From the NCBI RefSeq assembly GCF_030846195.1, contig NZ_JAVCWH010000001.1:620001-684000 (forward strand): a DNA stretch of 64,000 nt, read 5' to 3'. The position numbers were made by a program, and so were the translations under genes. Below the pieces are notes generated by a model. It saw nothing but the letters and a program-made list of their open reading frames with translations. It was not told the DNA's origin and did not search any database. This document shows, piece by piece, positions 1 through 8,886 of this stretch (within the stretch, counting starts at the first letter, position 1; the number at the start of each line of letters is the position of its first letter). Source of the stretch: Paracoccus yibinensis (lineage in GTDB: Bacteria > Pseudomonadota > Alphaproteobacteria > Rhodobacterales > Rhodobacteraceae).

Positions 1-41
1 ATCGCCTGAACAAGATCGGGCATGCCGTCGGGGGACATGAC

Positions 42-1337
42 TTGCCAAACGTGACGAACCGCCTCAACGCCTCGCTGGAACGCGTCCTGCCCGAAAAGCG
101 CCTGTTCCTGCGATCCGATGACGATACGCGGTTTGTTCGCCTGCGCCCGCTGACGCAGCTGGTTGCGATCAGCGGCATCACGCTGGCCTTCGGCTGGACG
201 CTGGTGGCAAGTTCGGTCCTGGCCATCGACGCGATCAGCGCCGGCTCGTCGCGCGACACCATCGTCATCACCCAGGCCGCGTTCGAGGAGCGGCTGGCCG
301 AACTGTCCCAGGAACGCGACGCCCGCGCGGCCGAGGCGCTTGCCGCCCAGAACCGCTTTGCCGCCGCCCTGGATCAGGTCTCGCAGATGCAGTCCCAGCT
401 GCTGGAATCCGAGGAACAGCGCCGCGAGTTGGAAGCCGGGCTTGACATCGTCCAATCGACCCTGCGTGACGCGATCGGCGAACGCGACAGCGCCCGCGCC
501 ATGGCCGAGGCCACGGATGCCCAGCCCGACGCCGCCCACCCCGAGGAAGTCACGGCTGCCCTGGACATCGTGACCGGCGAACTGCGCCAGGCCGCCGACG
601 AACGCGCCACCGCCCTGCAAGAGGCCGAGGCAGCCCGCCGGACGGTCGAGGAACTGTCCTTGGAGCGCGAGGAAATCCTGGCCCGCAACGATGAAATCCT
701 GACCCAGCTGGAAAGCGCCGTGACCATCTCGGTCGAGCCGCTGGACGATGTGTTCCGGTCCGTCGGCATGGACCCCGAGGATGTGCTGGAAACCATCCGC
801 GAGGGTTATTCCGGCGAGGGTGGCCCGCTGACGCCGATGGGCCGTTCCACCCGCGGCGACGCGGCGCTGACCAACAGTGAAGCGAAGGCGAACCAGATCA
901 TCGTCACGCTGGACCAGATGAACACCTATCGCATCGCCATGGAAAAGCTGCCGCTGGCCATGCCGGTCAAGAACTCGTTCCGATATACCTCGGGCTTCGG
1001 GCGCCGCTGGGGGCGCGCGCATGAAGGAATCGACATGGCAGCCCCGGTGGGCACGCCGATCCATGCCACGGGCGACGGGATCGTGACCTATGCCGGCCGG
1101 CAGGGCGCCTATGGCAACCTGATCAAGATCGAACACGAACTGGGGGTCGAAACCCGTTATGGCCACCTGTCCCGGATTCGCGTGAAGACCGGCCAAAGGG
1201 TGTCGCAAGGCGAGCTGATCGGTGATATGGGCAACACAGGACGCTCGACCGGGCCGCACCTGCACTATGAAGTGCGCATGAACGGTCGGGCCGTTGACCC
1301 GATGAGCTTCATCAAGGCTGCGAGCAATGTTCAGTAA
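42..1337 (+). CDS. M23 (LytM) peptidase with N-terminal membrane anchor and coiled coil
   Basis: Probable zinc endopeptidase that cuts peptidoglycan cross-links in the periplasm. One membrane helix lies at about residues 37-62, followed by a long Ala/Glu/Arg-rich coiled coil (about 80-235). The C-terminal M23 domain keeps its metal ligands: H327 and D331 in AHEGIDMAAP and H408 in the HLHYE motif. The frame opens with TTG; a GTG three codons later is the alternative and no ATG lies near. Its end overlaps the bactofilin gene by 11 bp, so the two are almost certainly co-transcribed. M23 peptidases next to bactofilins are a known pairing in which the cytoskeletal polymer positions the wall enzyme; a role in cell shape here is inference. 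It resembles the DUF5930/M23 proteins of Rhodobacteraceae. Confidence 0.9.
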   Translation: MPNVTNRLNASLERVLPEKRLFLRSDDDTRFVRLRPLTQLVAISGITLAFGWTLVASSVLAIDAISAGSSRDTIVITQAAFEERLAELSQERDARAAEALAAQNRFAAALDQVSQMQSQLLESEEQRRELEAGLDIVQSTLRDAIGERDSARAMAEATDAQPDAAHPEEVTAALDIVTGELRQAADERATALQEAEAARRTVEELSLEREEILARNDEILTQLESAVTISVEPLDDVFRSVGMDPEDVLETIREGYSGEGGPLTPMGRSTRGDAALTNSEAKANQIIVTLDQMNTYRIAMEKLPLAMPVKNSFRYTSGFGRRWGRAHEGIDMAAPVGTPIHATGDGIVTYAGRQGAYGNLIKIEHELGVETRYGHLSRIRVKTGQRVSQGELIGDMGNTGRSTGPHLHYEVRMNGRAVDPMSFIKAASNVQ

Positions 1338-1806
1338 GACCCGAGTGACCGAAAAACCCCAGACACCAGGCACCCCCGCACCCGAATCCTATCAGGCCCC
1401 CTTGCCCGAGCGGAGCGAAGCCCCGGTTGCAGCACCTGCCCGCAAGGCCTCGCCCTCGGTCCTGTCTTCGGATCTGACCGTGGTGGGAAACATCCGCACC
1501 GAAGGCGACATCCAGATCGAGGGCACGGTCGAGGGCGACATCCGCGCGCATCAACTGGTGATCGGCGAAAGCGCCACCATCCGGGGCGAGATCGTGGGCG
1601 ACGAGGTGGTGGTGAACGGCCGCGTGGTGGGCCGCGTCCGCGGCCTGAAGGTGCGCCTGTCGGCATCCGCGCGGGTGGAAGGCGACATCATCCACAAGAC
1701 CATCGCGATCGAATCCGGCGCGCATTTCGAAGGTTCGGTCCAGCGGCAGGAAGATCCGATCGCCAACGGACCCACGAAGAAGCTGGCGCCCCCGGCATCG
1801 GAATAG
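1327..1806 (+). CDS. Bactofilin (polymer-forming cytoskeletal protein)
   Basis: This 159-residue protein has the bactofilin architecture: a disordered Pro-rich N-terminus (about 1-40), then a core of short glycine-punctuated beta turns (VVGNIRTEGDIQIEGTVEGD and following) forming a right-handed beta-helix, then a short disordered tail. Bactofilins polymerise without nucleotide into membrane-associated filaments. The 11-bp overlap with the upstream M23 peptidase gene implies coupled translation and a joint role in local wall remodelling. A strong terminator follows. Confidence 0.92.
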   Translation: MFSKTRVTEKPQTPGTPAPESYQAPLPERSEAPVAAPARKASPSVLSSDLTVVGNIRTEGDIQIEGTVEGDIRAHQLVIGESATIRGEIVGDEVVVNGRVVGRVRGLKVRLSASARVEGDIIHKTIAIESGAHFEGSVQRQEDPIANGPTKKLAPPASE

Positions 1807-1824
1807 ACATCCCGCTTCGACATG

Positions 1825-1852
1825 AAGGCCCGCCCCAGTGCGGGCCTTTTTT
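1825..1852 (+). terminator. Rho-independent terminator after the bactofilin gene
   Basis: A perfect 9-bp stem (AAGGCCCGC / GCGGGCCTT) with a 6-nt loop is followed directly by a run of T. It ends the M23-bactofilin operon. Confidence 0.85.
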
Positions 1853-1956
1853 CCGTGCCGACTTTCGCCCGCTGCCGCATAAAGCATCTGGCAATCAAGG
1901 GAAATCGGGCGGCGCCACTTGGGCTAGGCTTTGCCAGGCAACGCATGGGAGAATAC

Positions 1957-2805
1957 ATGAAACTCGTCAGATATGGCGCAAAGGGCGCGGAGAAGCCGGG
2001 GCTTCTGGACAATGACGGGCAGGTTCGCGACCTGTCGGCGCATGTCGCGGATATTGCGGGCGACTGCCTGACGCGCCAGGGCCTGGATGCGCTTCGCGCC
2101 CTGGATCCGGGCACGCTGCCGCTGGTCGCGGGCAGCCCCCAGCATGATCTGCGCCTTGGCGCCTGCGTGGGCCAGGTGGGCAAGTTCCTGGCGGTGGGCC
2201 TGAACTATGCCGATCATGCCGCCGAGGCCGGGATGGATGTCCCGACCGAGCCGATCCTGTTCACCAAGTGGACAAGCTGCATCGCGGGACCGGACGACGA
2301 CCTGGCTCTTCCCCCGGATTCGGCCACGACCGACTGGGAGGCCGAACTGGGCATCGTCATCGGCGACGGCGGCAGCCATATCGCAACCGAGCAGGCGACG
2401 GATCATATCGCCGGATACTGCGTGATCAACGACATCAGCGAACGCGACTGGCAGTTGCGGCGCGGCGGCACCTGGGACAAGGGCAAGGGCCATGACGGCT
2501 TCGGACCCATCGGTCCCTGGCTAGTGACAGTGGACGAAATTCCCGACCCGCGCACGCTGCGCCTCTGGCTGGAGGTGGATGGCCACCGCTTCCAGGACGG
2601 CACCACCGAGACGATGGTGTTCGGGCCCCCGGAAATCGTGTCCTATATCTCTCGGTTCACGACGCTGCATCCGGGCGACGTGATCGCCACCGGCACGCCG
2701 CCCGGCGTCGGCATGGGGCAGAAGCCGCCCGTCTATCTGCGGCGGGGCCAGGTCATGCGCCTTGGCATCGATGGTCTGGGGCAGCAGCGGCAAAAGGTGG
2801 TCTGA
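1957..2805 (+). CDS. Fumarylacetoacetate hydrolase family protein
   Basis: The 282-residue protein has the FAH fold: a short N-terminal domain, then the catalytic domain with [21 protein letters not shown] and a late ATGTPPGVG motif, which supply the divalent metal and substrate loop. The family includes C-C hydrolases, 2-keto-acid isomerases and ureidoglycolate-lyase-like enzymes acting on dicarboxylic keto acids or keto-deoxy sugar acids. The exact substrate cannot be read from the sequence. The start is the ATG after GGGAGA; the frame is open further upstream, but only over the preceding terminator. One base separates its stop from an SDR gene, so both probably serve one catabolic pathway, perhaps a deoxy-sugar-acid route (inference). 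Confidence 0.88.
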   Translation: MKLVRYGAKGAEKPGLLDNDGQVRDLSAHVADIAGDCLTRQGLDALRALDPGTLPLVAGSPQHDLRLGACVGQVGKFLAVGLNYADHAAEAGMDVPTEPILFTKWTSCIAGPDDDLALPPDSATTDWEAELGIVIGDGGSHIATEQATDHIAGYCVINDISERDWQLRRGGTWDKGKGHDGFGPIGPWLVTVDEIPDPRTLRLWLEVDGHRFQDGTTETMVFGPPEIVSYISRFTTLHPGDVIATGTPPGVGMGQKPPVYLRRGQVMRLGIDGLGQQRQKVV

Positions 2806-2806
2806 C

Positions 2807-3529
2807 ATGGGACAGGCGCGATCCATCATCATCACGGGTGCAGGCAGCGGCATCGGGCGGGCCACCGCGCAGCGCTTTCTGACGGCCGGATGGCGGGTCG
2901 CGCTGCTGGGACGCAGGGCGGACGCCTTGATTGCCACGGCGGGCGGTGCCCCCGCGCTGATTCTGCCCTGCAACGTGACCGACGAGGATGCCGTGGACGG
3001 CGCCTTCGACCGCGCCCATGCCGAATGGGGCCGCCTTGACGTGCTGTTCAACAACGCCGGGCGCGGAGCGGACCCCGCCACGCCGGACCAGATGGACGCC
3101 GGCACCTTTCGCGACGTGATCGCCACCAATGTGACGGGCATGTTCCTGTGCGCGCGTGCGGCATTCCGTCTGATGCGCGCACAGAACCCGCAGGGCGGGC
3201 GGATCATCAACAACGGCTCCATCGCGGCCCATTCGCCGCGCGCCGGATCCGTCGCCTATACGACCTCGAAGCACGCGGTCACGGGGCTGACAAAGTCCCT
3301 GTCGCTGGACGGGCGGCCCTTCGACATCGCCTGCGGCCAGATCGACATCGGCAATGCCGCGACGGACCTTTTGATGCAGGTCAGCACCGGTGGGCCGGGC
3401 ACTGAGCCGCTGATGGATGTCGCGGTCGTAGCCGATGCGGTGCTGCACATGGCATGCCTGCCCGCGGGCGCGAACGTGCAGTTCATGACCGTGATGGCGA
3501 CCAACATGCCCTTCATCGGGCGGGGTTAG
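2807..3529 (+). CDS. Short-chain dehydrogenase/reductase (SDR)
   Basis: Classical SDR of 240 residues: the nucleotide-binding motif TGAGSGIG near the N-terminus, NNAGRG in the middle, and the catalytic YTTSK tetrad residues (Tyr-x3-Lys), with the Ser in the preceding NNGS segment. It should oxidise or reduce an alcohol/ketone with NAD(P)H. It starts one base after the stop of the FAH-family gene and is translationally linked to it, suggesting that it makes or consumes the keto compound handled there. The substrate is unknown. Confidence 0.88.
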   Translation: MGQARSIIITGAGSGIGRATAQRFLTAGWRVALLGRRADALIATAGGAPALILPCNVTDEDAVDGAFDRAHAEWGRLDVLFNNAGRGADPATPDQMDAGTFRDVIATNVTGMFLCARAAFRLMRAQNPQGGRIINNGSIAAHSPRAGSVAYTTSKHAVTGLTKSLSLDGRPFDIACGQIDIGNAATDLLMQVSTGGPGTEPLMDVAVVADAVLHMACLPAGANVQFMTVMATNMPFIGRG

Positions 3530-3554
3530 AGAACCCCCATCGCAGGCGGGACCA

Positions 3555-3731
3555 GGAAACGCGACGAGCGTTTCCCCCGCCCTTTGTGCGATGGTGCCAT
3601 CAGAAACATTGCCATCCCGCGATCCGGGTAGGCCGGCGCCCGCCGGGGGCCGGGCGGGCGCTGGCCGGGCTTTTTGAAGCCCGGCAGCATTTGCGGCACC
3701 CGCAACGCGTGGCGAAGGCGATGGCCTTCGC
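3555..3731. repeat. Intergenic block of five consecutive hairpins
   Basis: Between two convergent genes lie five inverted repeats in 177 bp: 3555-3575 (8-bp stem GGAAACGC), 3632-3665 (13 bp with one G-T pair), 3664-3685 (9-bp stem GCCGGGCTT), 3691-3705 (6-bp stem TTGCGG) and 3712-3731 (8-bp stem GCGAAGGC). No other copy was found in this window by eye. The mosaic form resembles dispersed REP-like intergenic elements rather than a simple terminator. A stop-free frame crosses it but encodes nothing recognisable. Confidence 0.6.
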
Positions 3732-3769
3732 TAGTGAAGACGGAACGCTGAACCAAATGTCGATCCTGT

Positions 3770-4567
3770 CTAACCCGCCAGCACCCGGCGATAGACATGC
3801 CAGCTTGCGTGCCCCAGCACCGGCAGCACGACCAGCAGTCCCAGAAATCCTGGCAGGATCGCCAGGAACAGCCAGATCGCGATCATCGCTGCCCAGACCG
3901 CCATCACCCCCGGGTTTTCCGCCACCGCGCGGCATGAAGTGATGATGGCGGTGATGAAATCGACCTCCCGCTCCATCAGCAGGGGCAGGCCGACGACGGT
4001 AAAGCTGAACAGCACGACGGCAAAGCCGCCGCCGATGATCGTGCCCAGCACCAGCATCACCAGCCCCCTGCCCTGAAACAGAACCTCGGGCGAGGAGGTG
4101 ATGTTGGTCAGCGCCGAGACGCCCATGAACAGCGCAAAGACAGTATGGGCCACGAAGACCCAGAACATGAACAGCAGCAGGATGACCATCGCCATCGACG
4201 GGATCTGGCGCTGGCGCTGTTCGAAGACGACGCGCAGGATGCGGGCGGTATCCAGGGGCTCGCCCGCCTCGATCCGGCGGCTGACCTCGTAAAGGCCGGT
4301 GGCGGCGAAGGGGGCGATCAGCGGAAAGCCCAGGATGAAGGGGATCAGCCACCACTCCTCGCCCGACGCGAAGGCGACCGAGGCCAAGGCCCAGCCGCCA
4401 AGGACATAGAAGGCCGAGAACATCAGCCCGAAGACCGGCGCGCGGCGAAAGTCGCGCCAGCCCAGGGTCAGGGCCTGTGACAGGTCCGACAGGGCAATAT
4501 GGCGGGGATCGGGAATTTCATCGGGCAGGCCGTGGTGATCGCGCGCGGGCAGGTCGGATCGGGGCAA
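3770..4567 (-). CDS. DUF2189 family integral membrane protein
   Basis: A 265-residue inner-membrane protein with about six hydrophobic helices. A soluble N-terminal segment (DLSQALTLGWRDFRRAPVFG) is typical of DUF2189 proteins, which are common in alphaproteobacteria and have no known function. The start is a TTG placed six bases after a strong GGAGGGA ribosome-binding site; no ATG lies near. It is convergent with the SDR gene and separated from it by the hairpin block. Confidence 0.85.
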   Translation of the reverse strand: MPRSDLPARDHHGLPDEIPDPRHIALSDLSQALTLGWRDFRRAPVFGLMFSAFYVLGGWALASVAFASGEEWWLIPFILGFPLIAPFAATGLYEVSRRIEAGEPLDTARILRVVFEQRQRQIPSMAMVILLLFMFWVFVAHTVFALFMGVSALTNITSSPEVLFQGRGLVMLVLGTIIGGGFAVVLFSFTVVGLPLLMEREVDFITAIITSCRAVAENPGVMAVWAAMIAIWLFLAILPGFLGLLVVLPVLGHASWHVYRRVLAG

Positions 4568-4640
4568 GGAATCCCTCCGGTATCAAGACTGGGCGCGCGT
4601 TCGGAGATGATGCTAGCAGCGCGGCGAAATGTCGCAAGCC

Positions 4641-5135
4641 TTAACCGCGATATCGGTTGACCAGGGCCTCGGCCACCGGGGGCGTCACGAATTTCGACAC
4701 GTCGCCACCCAGGCGGGCGATTTCCTTGACCAGCTTCGAGGCAATGGCCTGGCGGCGGGCGTCGGCCATCATGAAGACCGTCTCGATGCTGGCATCAAGG
4801 GCGCGGTTCATGCCGACCATCTGGAATTCGTATTCGAAATCGGCGACGGCGCGCAGCCCGCGCACGATCACCTGCGCGCCCACGTCGCGGGCGCAGTCGA
4901 TCAGCAGGTTCTCGAACGGGTGGACGACGATCTCGCCCCCGGTGCGGCCTGCGATCTGGTCGCATTCGGCCCGGACCATGGCCACCCGTTCCTCAAGCCC
5001 GAACAGGGGCGACTTGTCGCGGTTGATGGCGACGCCGATGACAAGACGATCAACCAGGGCCATCGCACGCTGGATGATGTCGACATGGCCCAGCGTGATC
5101 GGATCGAAGGTGCCGGGATAAAGACCGATGCGCAT
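4641..5135 (-). CDS. coaD: Phosphopantetheine adenylyltransferase
   Basis: Catalyses ATP + 4'-phosphopantetheine to dephospho-CoA, the penultimate step of CoA synthesis in the cytoplasm. The 164-residue length is normal. The nucleotidyltransferase motif is complete at the N-terminus (GTFDPITLGH, with T10 and H18), and the PPAT-type RGLRAVADFEYEFQM segment binds substrate. It is transcribed away from a DUF2189 gene and follows a CBS-domain gene on the same strand with a gap of about 75 bp. Confidence 0.96.
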   Translation of the reverse strand: MRIGLYPGTFDPITLGHVDIIQRAMALVDRLVIGVAINRDKSPLFGLEERVAMVRAECDQIAGRTGGEIVVHPFENLLIDCARDVGAQVIVRGLRAVADFEYEFQMVGMNRALDASIETVFMMADARRQAIASKLVKEIARLGGDVSKFVTPPVAEALVNRYRG

Positions 5136-5212
5136 GGATGGGCGCCCTTATGCTTGCCTGCCCCGCAGGGAAAGCCGATTCCCGTTCGGTTTGCAAGCGG
5201 TTGGCCGCCGGA

Positions 5213-5674
5213 TCAGGCGCCCATGATCATGCCGGTCAGCGCCTCCTTCTCAGCCGCCAGTTCCTTGAGCCTGCCGCTGACCGCATCGCCGATGGACACG
5301 ACGCCCAGCATGTTGCCGTCGCCATCCACGACCGGCAGGTGACGGAACCGGCCCTGCGTCATGCGTTCCAGGATCACCAGCGCGTCGTCGCCCATGGCGC
5401 AGGTCTGCGGGTCACGGGTCATCACGTCGCGGATCAGGGTGGACAGCACCTCGGGGCCGTTCTTGCCCAGTTGGCGCACGATGTCGCGTTCCGAGAGGAT
5501 CCCCTGCGGCTTCTTTCCGTCGTCCGACACCACCACGGCGCCGATGCGCTTTTCGGCCAGCATCTTCACGGCATCGGCCAGGGTCGCGTCGGGGCGGATG
5601 GTCAGGATCGTCTGCGCCTCGATCCCCGGCTTGCCGGATGTGGATTTCATCGAAAGCAACTGGTTGACGAGCAT
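5213..5674 (-). CDS. Tandem CBS domain protein
   Basis: This 153-residue protein consists almost only of two CBS motifs (about 20-75 and 85-140, with the signatures GILSERDIVR and LGVVSIGDAV), forming one Bateman module that would bind an adenine nucleotide or similar ligand. Stand-alone CBS pairs usually regulate a partner enzyme; none is identified here. The start was set at the ATG after ACGGAGGA; an in-frame ATG 21 codons upstream lacks a good ribosome-binding site. Confidence 0.9.
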   Translation of the reverse strand: MLVNQLLSMKSTSGKPGIEAQTILTIRPDATLADAVKMLAEKRIGAVVVSDDGKKPQGILSERDIVRQLGKNGPEVLSTLIRDVMTRDPQTCAMGDDALVILERMTQGRFRHLPVVDGDGNMLGVVSIGDAVSGRLKELAAEKEALTGMIMGA

Positions 5675-5733
5675 GAGGCATCCTCCGTTGGCAGTATCGC
5701 TGAAGCCCATCCTTTTCCCCGAATCGTGATCCG

Positions 5734-6645
5734 TCAAGTGCGACCAAGGCTTGGCGCGGCAAGCAGGGCTTCCAGCCGCGCGACCTCGGCCCGCAACCCC
5801 TGCGCCAGCAGATCGGCCAGCAGCGACAAGCGGCGGGATGCGCGGTCGTCCGCGTGGCGGATCAGCCAGAAGCTGCGCTTCAACGCGATGCGGTCGGGCA
5901 GGACCAGTTGCACGCCCGGCGCGAAGGGGATGGCGAAGTCATGCACGATCCCCACCCCCGCCCCCGCCCGGATCGCCTGCATCTGCACCGAAACCGAGTT
6001 CGAGGTGATCGCCGCCGACTGCACCCCGGTTTCGGACAGGTAGTCCAGCTCCCGGTCGAAGATCATGTCGGGGATATAGCCGATCATCCGGTGCTGGCGC
6101 AGGTCGGCCAGATCCCGGATTGGCGGGGCCGTGCGCAGGTAATCCTCATGCGCGGCTAGATGCAGGTGGTAATCGGTCAGCCGCTGCACGGTCAGCCGCC
6201 CCGTATCGGGCGGGGACACGGCCACCGCCATATCGGCCTCGCGCTTGGTCAGGTTCACCACGCGCGGCAAGGCGACGATCTGGATTTCCAGCCCCGGATG
6301 GGCGGCGCACATGTTGCGCGCGACCTGGGGCAGCAGATAGTTCGCGCAGCCGTCCGGCGCGCCGATGCGCAACTGGCCGGTCAGCCCGGCCTCGTGCCGC
6401 ACCGCCTCGGCCGCGGCATTGGCGCCCTGCTCGGCCGCCTCGGCCGGGGCGACCAGCCGCGCGCCCTCGGCCGTCAGGACATAGCCCTGCGGCGTCTTGG
6501 CAAACAGCGCCGCGCCCACCGCCCGTTCCAGCCGCGCGATACGGCGGCCAATGGTGGATGCGTCCATGCCCAGCCTGCGTCCCGCCCCCGACAGGCTTTC
6601 GGTCCGCGACACCGCCAGGAAGATGCGCAGGTCGTCCCACTCCAT
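5734..6645 (-). CDS. LysR-family transcriptional regulator, probable regulator of mmsA
   Basis: The 303-residue protein has an N-terminal winged helix-turn-helix (about 1-60, MEWDDLRIFLAVSRTESLSG) and a C-terminal LysR substrate-binding domain. It is divergent from mmsA across 97 bp containing two TTTGC/GCAAA dyads, the classic layout of a LysR regulator controlling its neighbour and itself. The effector is probably an intermediate of valine or inositol/methylmalonate catabolism (inference). The start is the ATG after GGGCAGGA; an upstream extension would run into the dyads. Confidence 0.9.
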   Translation of the reverse strand: MEWDDLRIFLAVSRTESLSGAGRRLGMDASTIGRRIARLERAVGAALFAKTPQGYVLTAEGARLVAPAEAAEQGANAAAEAVRHEAGLTGQLRIGAPDGCANYLLPQVARNMCAAHPGLEIQIVALPRVVNLTKREADMAVAVSPPDTGRLTVQRLTDYHLHLAAHEDYLRTAPPIRDLADLRQHRMIGYIPDMIFDRELDYLSETGVQSAAITSNSVSVQMQAIRAGAGVGIVHDFAIPFAPGVQLVLPDRIALKRSFWLIRHADDRASRRLSLLADLLAQGLRAEVARLEALLAAPSLGRT

Positions 6646-6654
6646 GTCCTGCCC

Positions 6655-6704
6655 TTTGCAAAAGTGCAAAACGTCTTTGCCATCCTTCCTCTTTATCCGG
6701 CAAA
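6655..6704. promoter_or_regulatory. Putative LysR operator dyads between the regulator gene and mmsA
   Basis: TTTGCA-N4-TGCAAA at 6655-6670 is a perfect 6+6 dyad 10 bp from the regulator start. TTTGCC-N17-GGCAAA at 6676-6704 is a second dyad of the same half-site, ending about 38 bp before the mmsA start. Two related sites in a 97-bp divergent promoter fit LysR recognition and activation sites. Confidence 0.55.
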
Positions 6705-6742
6705 TCCGCAAGGCTAGGCTGCGCCCAACCAAGGAGGATGTG

Positions 6743-8242
6743 ATGAAAGAGATTCACCACTGGATCGACGGCAAGGAATACAAGGGCACCTCGGGCCGGT
6801 TCAGCGACGTCTTCAACCCCGCCACGGGCGAGGTTCAGGCGCGTCTGTCGCTGGCCACCAAGGCCGAACTGGACCACGCCGTCGAACGCGCAGCCGAGGC
6901 GCAGGTGAAATGGGGCGCAACCAACCCGCAGCGCCGCGCCCGCGTGATGATGGAGTTCGTGCGCCTGATCAACCGCGACATGGACAAGCTGGCCGAGGCG
7001 CTGTCCTCGGAACACGGCAAGACCCTGCCCGACGCAAAGGGCGACGTGCAGCGCGGGCTTGAGGTGATCGAGTTCTGCATCGGCGCGCCGCATCTGCTGA
7101 AGGGCGAATTCACCGACAGCGCCGGCCCCGGCATCGACATGTATTCCATGCGCCAGCCGCTGGGCGTGGTGGCGGGCATCACGCCCTTCAACTTCCCGGC
7201 CATGATCCCGCTGTGGAAGATGGGTCCCGCCCTGGCCGCCGGAAACGCGATGATCCTGAAGCCCTCGGAACGCGACCCCTCGGTTCCCCTGATGCTGGCG
7301 CAACTGCTGCAAGAGGCCGGGCTGCCCGATGGCGTGCTGCAGGTCGTCAACGGCGACAAGGACAGCGTGGACGCGATCCTGGACAACCCGGTGATCCAGG
7401 CGGTCGGGTTCGTGGGGTCCACGCCGATCGCGCAATACATCTATGAACGCGCGGCGGCGACCGGCAAGCGTGCGCAATGCTTTGGCGGCGCCAAGAACCA
7501 CATGATCATCATGCCCGACGCCGACCTGGACCAGGCGGCGGATGCCCTGGTGGGCGCGGGCTATGGCGCGGCGGGCGAACGCTGCATGGCGATCTCGGTC
7601 GCGGTGCCGGTGGGCGAAAAGACCGCCGACGCGCTGATCGAACGCCTGGTCCCGCGGATCGAGAAGCTGAAGGTCGGCCCCTATACCGCAGGCAACGACG
7701 TGGATTACGGCCCGGTCGTGACCCGCGCCGCCAAGGAAAACATCCTGCGGCTGGTGCAGTCGGGCATCGACCAGGGCGCGGAACTGGTCGTCGATGGGCG
7801 CGACTTCAACCTGCAGGGATACGAGAACGGCTTCTTCGTCGGCCCGCACCTGTTCGACCGCGTGACCCCCGACATGGACATCTACAAGACCGAGATCTTC
7901 GGCCCGGTCCTGTCCACCGTCCGCGCCGGTTCCTATGAGGAAGCCATCGGCCTGGCGATGAGCCACGAATACGGCAACGGCACCGCGATCTATACCCGCG
8001 ACGGCGACACGGCGCGCGATTTCGCCAGCCGCATCAACATCGGCATGGTGGGCATCAACGTGCCGATCCCGGTGCCGCTGGCCTATCACACCTTCGGGGG
8101 CTGGAAGAAGTCGGGCTTCGGCGACCTGAACCAGCACGGCCCCGACGCCTTCCGCTTCTATACCCGGACCAAGACGGTGACGGCCCGCTGGCCCTCGGGC
8201 ATCAAGGAAGGCGGGGAATTCAACTTCCGCGCCATGGACTGA
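6743..8242 (+). CDS. mmsA: CoA-acylating methylmalonate-semialdehyde dehydrogenase
   Basis: Converts (methyl)malonate semialdehyde, NAD+ and CoA to propionyl-CoA or acetyl-CoA, CO2 and NADH. It is the last step of valine catabolism and also serves inositol catabolism. The 499-residue length is typical. The aldehyde-dehydrogenase fold is complete: GITPFNFPAM, the NAD-loop FVGSTPIA, AKNH and the nucleophile C281 in AAGERCMAIS. The AAGGAGGA ribosome-binding site lies 5 bases upstream of the ATG. The other valine genes (10.3-13.3 kb) are 2 kb away on the same strand. The divergent LysR gene is the likely regulator. Confidence 0.95.
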   Translation: MKEIHHWIDGKEYKGTSGRFSDVFNPATGEVQARLSLATKAELDHAVERAAEAQVKWGATNPQRRARVMMEFVRLINRDMDKLAEALSSEHGKTLPDAKGDVQRGLEVIEFCIGAPHLLKGEFTDSAGPGIDMYSMRQPLGVVAGITPFNFPAMIPLWKMGPALAAGNAMILKPSERDPSVPLMLAQLLQEAGLPDGVLQVVNGDKDSVDAILDNPVIQAVGFVGSTPIAQYIYERAAATGKRAQCFGGAKNHMIIMPDADLDQAADALVGAGYGAAGERCMAISVAVPVGEKTADALIERLVPRIEKLKVGPYTAGNDVDYGPVVTRAAKENILRLVQSGIDQGAELVVDGRDFNLQGYENGFFVGPHLFDRVTPDMDIYKTEIFGPVLSTVRAGSYEEAIGLAMSHEYGNGTAIYTRDGDTARDFASRINIGMVGINVPIPVPLAYHTFGGWKKSGFGDLNQHGPDAFRFYTRTKTVTARWPSGIKEGGEFNFRAMD

Positions 8243-8248
8243 AACGGG

Positions 8249-8276
8249 AAAGGGCGGGGAAAAACCCCGCCCTTTT
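8249..8276 (+). terminator. Terminator after mmsA
   Basis: An 11-bp perfect stem (AAAGGGCGGGG / CCCCGCCCTTT) with an A5 loop, with the T-run forming the end of the stem. It lies between convergent genes and could serve both strands. Confidence 0.8.
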
Positions 8277-8295
8277 GTCATGTGATTTCCGGTGA

Positions 8296-8886
8296 TCAGG
8301 CCCGCTTGCGCCGGCGCGACAGCACCAAGCCCCCAAGACCGGCCAGCAACAGGACACCCGTCGCAGGCAGGGGCACCGCCGCCGGGCTGACGTCGATGTC
8401 GTCAAAGCGCAGGTTCCCCTTGAAGACGCCCGTTCCGGGGGTGCCCAGGGTCAGGTCCACGATGCGCAGGAAGCTGATGTTCCGAAAGATGGCATTGCCG
8501 GTGAAATCGACCACATAGCCCTTGTTAACCTCGATGGTCTGATCGCCGATCGTCGATCCGATGCCATAGGAGACCGAGCCGCGATCGGTCTCGAAGGTGA
8601 TGGGCACCGAGGTGACAAGGCTGATCCACATGCTTGCCAGATCGAAAAGCCCGCCGCCAACCCGGGTCAGCGTGGAATCGACGAACTGGTTTTCCGATCC
8701 GCAGTTCTTCGGTGCGCCCTGACAATAGGCCCGGACGACGCGAATCTTGTCGAAGGTGAAGCCGTCCTCGACGTAATTGGTATGAGTTCCCAACGTGGCA
8801 TCATCGAAATCGATGACGGCAGCCGACGCCCCAAGGCCAGGGACAGCCATCAGCGCAGCAAGCGCCAGGCTCCGCAGAGCTTTCAT
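8296..8886 (-). CDS. Secreted VPLPA-CTERM (PEP-CTERM-like) surface protein
   Basis: The 196-residue protein has a clear signal peptide (MKALRSLALAALMAVPGLGA), a beta-rich middle with two cysteines around residue 60, and a C-terminal tripartite sorting signal: VPLPATG, a hydrophobic helix, and a final RRRKRA basic cluster. Such tails are recognised by exosortases in Rhodobacterales and usually mark proteins exported to the envelope or exopolysaccharide. No exosortase gene lies in this window. The body is unrecognised; a carbohydrate-binding-like role is only a guess. It is convergent with mmsA. Confidence 0.85.
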   Translation of the reverse strand: MKALRSLALAALMAVPGLGASAAVIDFDDATLGTHTNYVEDGFTFDKIRVVRAYCQGAPKNCGSENQFVDSTLTRVGGGLFDLASMWISLVTSVPITFETDRGSVSYGIGSTIGDQTIEVNKGYVVDFTGNAIFRNISFLRIVDLTLGTPGTGVFKGNLRFDDIDVSPAAVPLPATGVLLLAGLGGLVLSRRRKRA

